From: Planctomycetota bacterium | GTDB taxonomy: Bacteria > Planctomycetota > UBA8108 | DNA length: 8,495 nucleotides | Direction of reading: 5' to 3' | NCBI GenBank assembly: GCA_022451445.1 | Contig: JAKUSY010000109.1 | Span: 1 to 8,495, forward strand | Part shown: positions 6,113-8,495 of the stretch, piece by piece | How positions within the stretch are numbered: position 1 is the stretch's first letter | Layout: every line of letters starts with the position of its first letter | Notes under the pieces: generated by a model | What the model saw: the letters and a program-made list of their open reading frames with translations, nothing else | Databases searched by the model: none | Told to the model about the DNA's origin: nothing | Position numbers and translations under genes: made by a program

Positions 6113-7933
6113 ATGAGCCGTTTTATCCAGCCCCCAGCCTTCTTCACGGTCCTGCTGGCCTTCTCTGTTCTCTTGTGCGGAGAGCCCGCGGACAAGCCAG
6201 AGGTCCACCGTCTGGGCGTGCCCTCACGTGCCGGCTCGGGCGAGGGTCCCCTCGACTGGGTCTATGAGAAGGTGAACACCTCGCGCGACAGCTGGTCCGG
6301 TGAACGAGCGAGTGAGCGACTGAAGAAATCCCTGGAGAAGGTATCTTCCTGGCTGGTTGCGGGCAGGGTCGAGCCCACGGCACTCCCGCAACTGCTCGCT
6401 CCGGGGTTTCGGTCGACGGCGCTTGTTCCGAAGGCCTGGAAAGAGACCGTGGGCGCCGGAGACAATTGGAGCTCCTGGCGCTCCCTGGACGTGGGAGAGC
6501 CGGCGGCGGTGACCACGGCGGAGTTCCGGCGCAGGCTCGAGGAGCTGAGCGCGGCATGTGGAAAGGTATCGAAGGCTGCCTTCAAGATCTTCAGGGTCTC
6601 AGGGGTCGTGGGAAAGAAGGATGCTGTCCTTGCTGACGTTTTGCTCGAGCTCGATGGCGTCTCAGGCGATGGGGCATTCACCCAGGTGAGGACGGTCTGG
6701 AAGGTAGAATGGTCCGGCGGTCCGGAGGCCCGGCTCCTGTCGCTTGGCTGCCTCGATGTTGAGAAGGTCAGGATGGCCAGGCGAGCCTTCGTCGATGCCA
6801 CGGTGGATTGCCTGGGAGAAGACACAGCCTTCAGGGCCCAGCTGAGTCGCGGTGTCGGCTATTGGCGCACGAGGATCGATGCCTCCAGCGGGATGGATGT
6901 TTACGGCCACCAGGGAATCGCGGTCGGGGACCTCGACAACGATGGGTGGCTTGATTTTTACGTGCCGCAACCAGCAGGCCTTCCCAACCGCCTGTACCGG
7001 AACCTCGGCGATGGCCGCTTCGCCGACGTGGCGCGCGCTGCCGGTGTTGATGTGCTCGATGTGACGGGCGGCTCGCTCTTCGTCGATCTCGACAACGATG
7101 CTGATGCCGACCTGGTGGTTGTCACCTCGCTCGAGGTCCTGCTCTTTGAGAATGACGGCAAGGGAGGGTTCCGGCGTATCGCCTCCTCCGGGCTCGAGAA
7201 AGGCCGCAGGAAGGCTGCCTCAACGCTCGGCTGCGCGGCGGCGGATTATGATCGAGATGGGGATCTCGACCTCTATGTCTTCAGCTACGTTTTCTGGGCC
7301 GGCGCGGGCTCCAAGCTGCAGTCGACCTATCCCTACCCCTACCATGATGCCAACAATGGAGCCCCCAATTTCCTCTTCCGCAACGAGGGGAAGCTGAAGT
7401 TCATCGATGCCACCGAGCTCTCCGGGATGGGGGAGAACAACCAGCGCTTCAGCCTGGCCGCGTCCTGGTGCGATTACGATGCGGATGGAGATCCGGATCT
7501 TTATGTCGCCAACGACTTCGGCCGTAACAATCTCTTCCGCAACGATGGTGGGGGACGGTTCAAGGATGTGGCGGCGGAGTTTGGCGTCGATGATGTCGGC
7601 AACGGCATGAGTGTCACCTGGGAGGACTTCGACAACGATGGCCGGATCGATCTCTATGTCGGCAATATGTGGAGCTCGGCGGGGAGCCGGATCGCCGGGC
7701 AGCCGCAATTTAAAGCCACCCGCCTGCGGGAGACCTACAGCAGGATGGCCCGGGGCAACTCGCTGTTCAGGAATCTCGGCGGCGGCCGCTTTGAGGATGT
7801 CAGCCTCGAATCCGGCGCCTTCTTCGGGCGCTGGTCCTGGTCGGGGCAGTTCCTCGACGTCGAGGGAGACGGGCTGGAGGATCTCTACGTGGTCAACGGC
7901 TTCATCTCCAACGAGAGCAAGGATGATTTGTGA
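6113..7933 (+). CDS. CRTAC1-family FG-GAP/VCBS calcium-loop protein, interrupted by an in-frame TGA
   Basis: Residues 1-606 precede a TGA at 7931. The N-terminus has a hydrophobic segment (about 9-21) followed by Cys22; this is an export signal, but VLLC is a poor lipobox, so lipoprotein status is uncertain. Residues about 50-220 form an N-terminal region I do not recognise, with alternating strands that could be NTF2-like (inference). From 265 on the protein is a repeat propeller with six DxDxDG-type calcium loops: GDLDNDGWLDFYV 272-284, VDLDNDADADLVV 324-336, ADYDRDGDLDLYV 377-389, CDYDADGDPDLYV 453-465, EDFDNDGRIDLYV 504-516 and LDVEGDGLEDLYV 581-593. Family members normally continue into a C-terminal ASPIC/UnbV domain. 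Here that part follows in the same frame after the TGA, so this product is truncated unless the codon is read through. Such proteins are secreted or surface-bound and of uncertain function. The start at 6113 is the only one seen that keeps the export signal. Confidence 0.88.
   Translation: MSRFIQPPAFFTVLLAFSVLLCGEPADKPEVHRLGVPSRAGSGEGPLDWVYEKVNTSRDSWSGERASERLKKSLEKVSSWLVAGRVEPTALPQLLAPGFRSTALVPKAWKETVGAGDNWSSWRSLDVGEPAAVTTAEFRRRLEELSAACGKVSKAAFKIFRVSGVVGKKDAVLADVLLELDGVSGDGAFTQVRTVWKVEWSGGPEARLLSLGCLDVEKVRMARRAFVDATVDCLGEDTAFRAQLSRGVGYWRTRIDASSGMDVYGHQGIAVGDLDNDGWLDFYVPQPAGLPNRLYRNLGDGRFADVARAAGVDVLDVTGGSLFVDLDNDADADLVVVTSLEVLLFENDGKGGFRRIASSGLEKGRRKAASTLGCAAADYDRDGDLDLYVFSYVFWAGAGSKLQSTYPYPYHDANNGAPNFLFRNEGKLKFIDATELSGMGENNQRFSLAASWCDYDADGDPDLYVANDFGRNNLFRNDGGGRFKDVAAEFGVDDVGNGMSVTWEDFDNDGRIDLYVGNMWSSAGSRIAGQPQFKATRLRETYSRMARGNSLFRNLGGGRFEDVSLESGAFFGRWSWSGQFLDVEGDGLEDLYVVNGFISNESKDDL
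7931..7933 (+). other. In-frame TGA splitting the CRTAC1-type gene
   Basis: Codon 607 is TGA, between DDL and SFFWRQV. Upstream and downstream coding stay in one frame, with no insertion or deletion needed. Both amidohydrolase genes end in TGA and tryptophan is encoded by TGG throughout, so TGA is an ordinary stop here. Options are nonsense mutation, base-call error, selenocysteine or other recoding, or programmed read-through. No other in-frame stop occurs from here to the window edge. Confidence 0.95.
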
Positions 7934-8495
7934 AGCTTCTTCTGGCGGCAGGTCGTGTCGCGGGCTACCGGGGTCAAGAGCCGCCTGTCGAGATACGAAG
8001 GAGCCTGGGAGGCCATCAACAGGCTCATCCGGGCGGGGGGCTCCTGGTCCGGCTTCGAGCGCAGCTGCTTCTTCGCGGGTAACGGCTCGGAGGGCTGCGG
8101 CAACCAGGCTGCCGTCTCGGGCCTCGACTACCTCGAGGATGGGCGGGGGCTGGCCGTCTGGGACTACGACAGGGATGGGGATCCGGATCTCCTGGTAAAG
8201 AATCGCAACGCGCCGCAGGTCAGGATCCTGCGGAACGATTCCGGCCGCCGCTGGCATCGGCTGAAGCTTCGGCTTGAGGGCCGCGTGTCGAATCGCCAGG
8301 CCATCGGCGCGAGGGTCGTCCTGCGCCATGGCGGAGTTTCGAGGGTGAAACAGCTCCGCGCAGGCTCCGGCTTTCTTTCTCAGAACTCACCGGAGCTCTT
8401 CTTCGGGCTGGGTGGGTCGGTGAAGGCTGAGCGCCTCGAGGTTACCTGGCCCGCCGGCAGCAAGCAGGTTTTTCTCGATCTGCCGGCCGACAGGG
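7934..8495 (+). pseudogene. In-frame C-terminal part of the CRTAC1-type gene (seventh calcium loop, ASPIC/UnbV domain), cut by window edge
   Basis: Directly after the TGA the same frame stays open for 187 codons to the right edge. It begins SFFWRQVVSRATG, contains AWEAINRLI and GSWSGFERS, then the calcium loop WDYDRDGDPDLLV (683-695 counted from the ATG at 6113), KNRNAPQ, and an ASPIC/UnbV-type domain from about residue 728: NRQAIGARVV, LRAGSGFLSQ, ELFFGLGG and VTWPAGS. These are the expected final elements of a CRTAC1-family protein. There is no in-frame ATG in the first part and no good Shine-Dalgarno; a GTG at 7955 is the only early alternative start and would give a fragment without an export signal. 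Independent translation is therefore unlikely. It is labelled a pseudogene remnant for caution. If the TGA is recoded or is a sequence error, this is simply the C-terminus of the preceding gene. Confidence 0.8.
7944..7985 (+). other. Imperfect hairpin downstream of the in-frame TGA
   Basis: GGCGGC (7944-7949) can pair with GCCGCC (7980-7985). Inside, GGT (7951-7953) can pair with ACC (7967-7969), followed by a mismatch, a G-C pair (7955/7965) and a G-U pair, with an apical loop GTCGCGG (7957-7963). The apex lies about 24-30 bases after the TGA. Bacterial selenocysteine insertion elements also sit just 3' of the UGA with a G in the loop. The large bulge on the 3' side and the GC-rich background make this a weak candidate. 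Confidence 0.2.

Noticed and set aside
7931..7933. Genome-wide reassignment of TGA to an amino acid
   Set aside because: Both amidohydrolase genes end sensibly at TGA, the first exactly at the overlapping start of the next gene, so TGA works as a stop in this genome.
7923..8198. Frame from the ATG at 7923 as a restart after the interrupted CRTAC1-type gene
   Set aside because: This frame differs from that of the downstream ASPIC/UnbV coding part, ends at 8198 and encodes no recognisable motif.
7220..8329. A 369-codon minus-strand open frame spanning the in-frame TGA
   Set aside because: It is antisense to the repeated DxDxDG codons and only appears repetitive because of them. The sense strand carries the recognisable calcium loops and the ASPIC/UnbV domain.

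Overview
This is a GC-rich bacterial window with four protein genes, three of them carrying N-terminal export signals. The organism is most likely a member of the Planctomycetota or a close relative. That is inferred from the combination of a very large secreted protein (lamin-tail, CotH kinase, IPT/TIG and dockerin-like domains), exported tandem amidohydrolases and a calcium-loop CRTAC1/ASPIC-UnbV protein. No rRNA, tRNA, CRISPR array or mobile element was seen.

Layout. Positions 3201 down to 1 (minus strand) hold one continuous 1067-codon frame that runs off the left edge without its stop. It encodes a secreted multidomain CotH-type protein ending in a dockerin/EF-hand-like module. Positions 3202-3482 are a divergent intergenic region holding a 9-T run flanked by near-identical 10-mers and weak promoter candidates on both strands. 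Positions 3483-4796 and 4793-6034 (plus strand) are two overlapping, paralogous exported amidohydrolase-like genes. The first keeps the expected metal ligands. The second keeps the fold signature but has lost most of them. After a 78-base gap, 6113-7933 (plus strand) encodes a CRTAC1-family protein with six DxDxDG-type calcium loops.

The most striking observation is at 7931-7933. An in-frame TGA interrupts the CRTAC1-type gene, yet the same frame stays open to the right edge (8495) and encodes the rest of the expected protein: a seventh calcium loop and an ASPIC/UnbV domain. The stop is therefore a recent nonsense mutation, a sequencing error, or a recoded (for example selenocysteine) or read-through codon. 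A weak hairpin lies just downstream, but no recoding machinery is visible here. TGA is used as an ordinary stop by both amidohydrolase genes, so a genome-wide reassignment of TGA is unlikely.

How the genes work together: all products look exported or envelope-associated. The amidohydrolase pair is translationally coupled and probably forms a functional unit, one subunit catalytic and the other possibly structural. No pathway linking the CotH-type protein, the amidohydrolases and the CRTAC1 protein can be deduced from the sequence.
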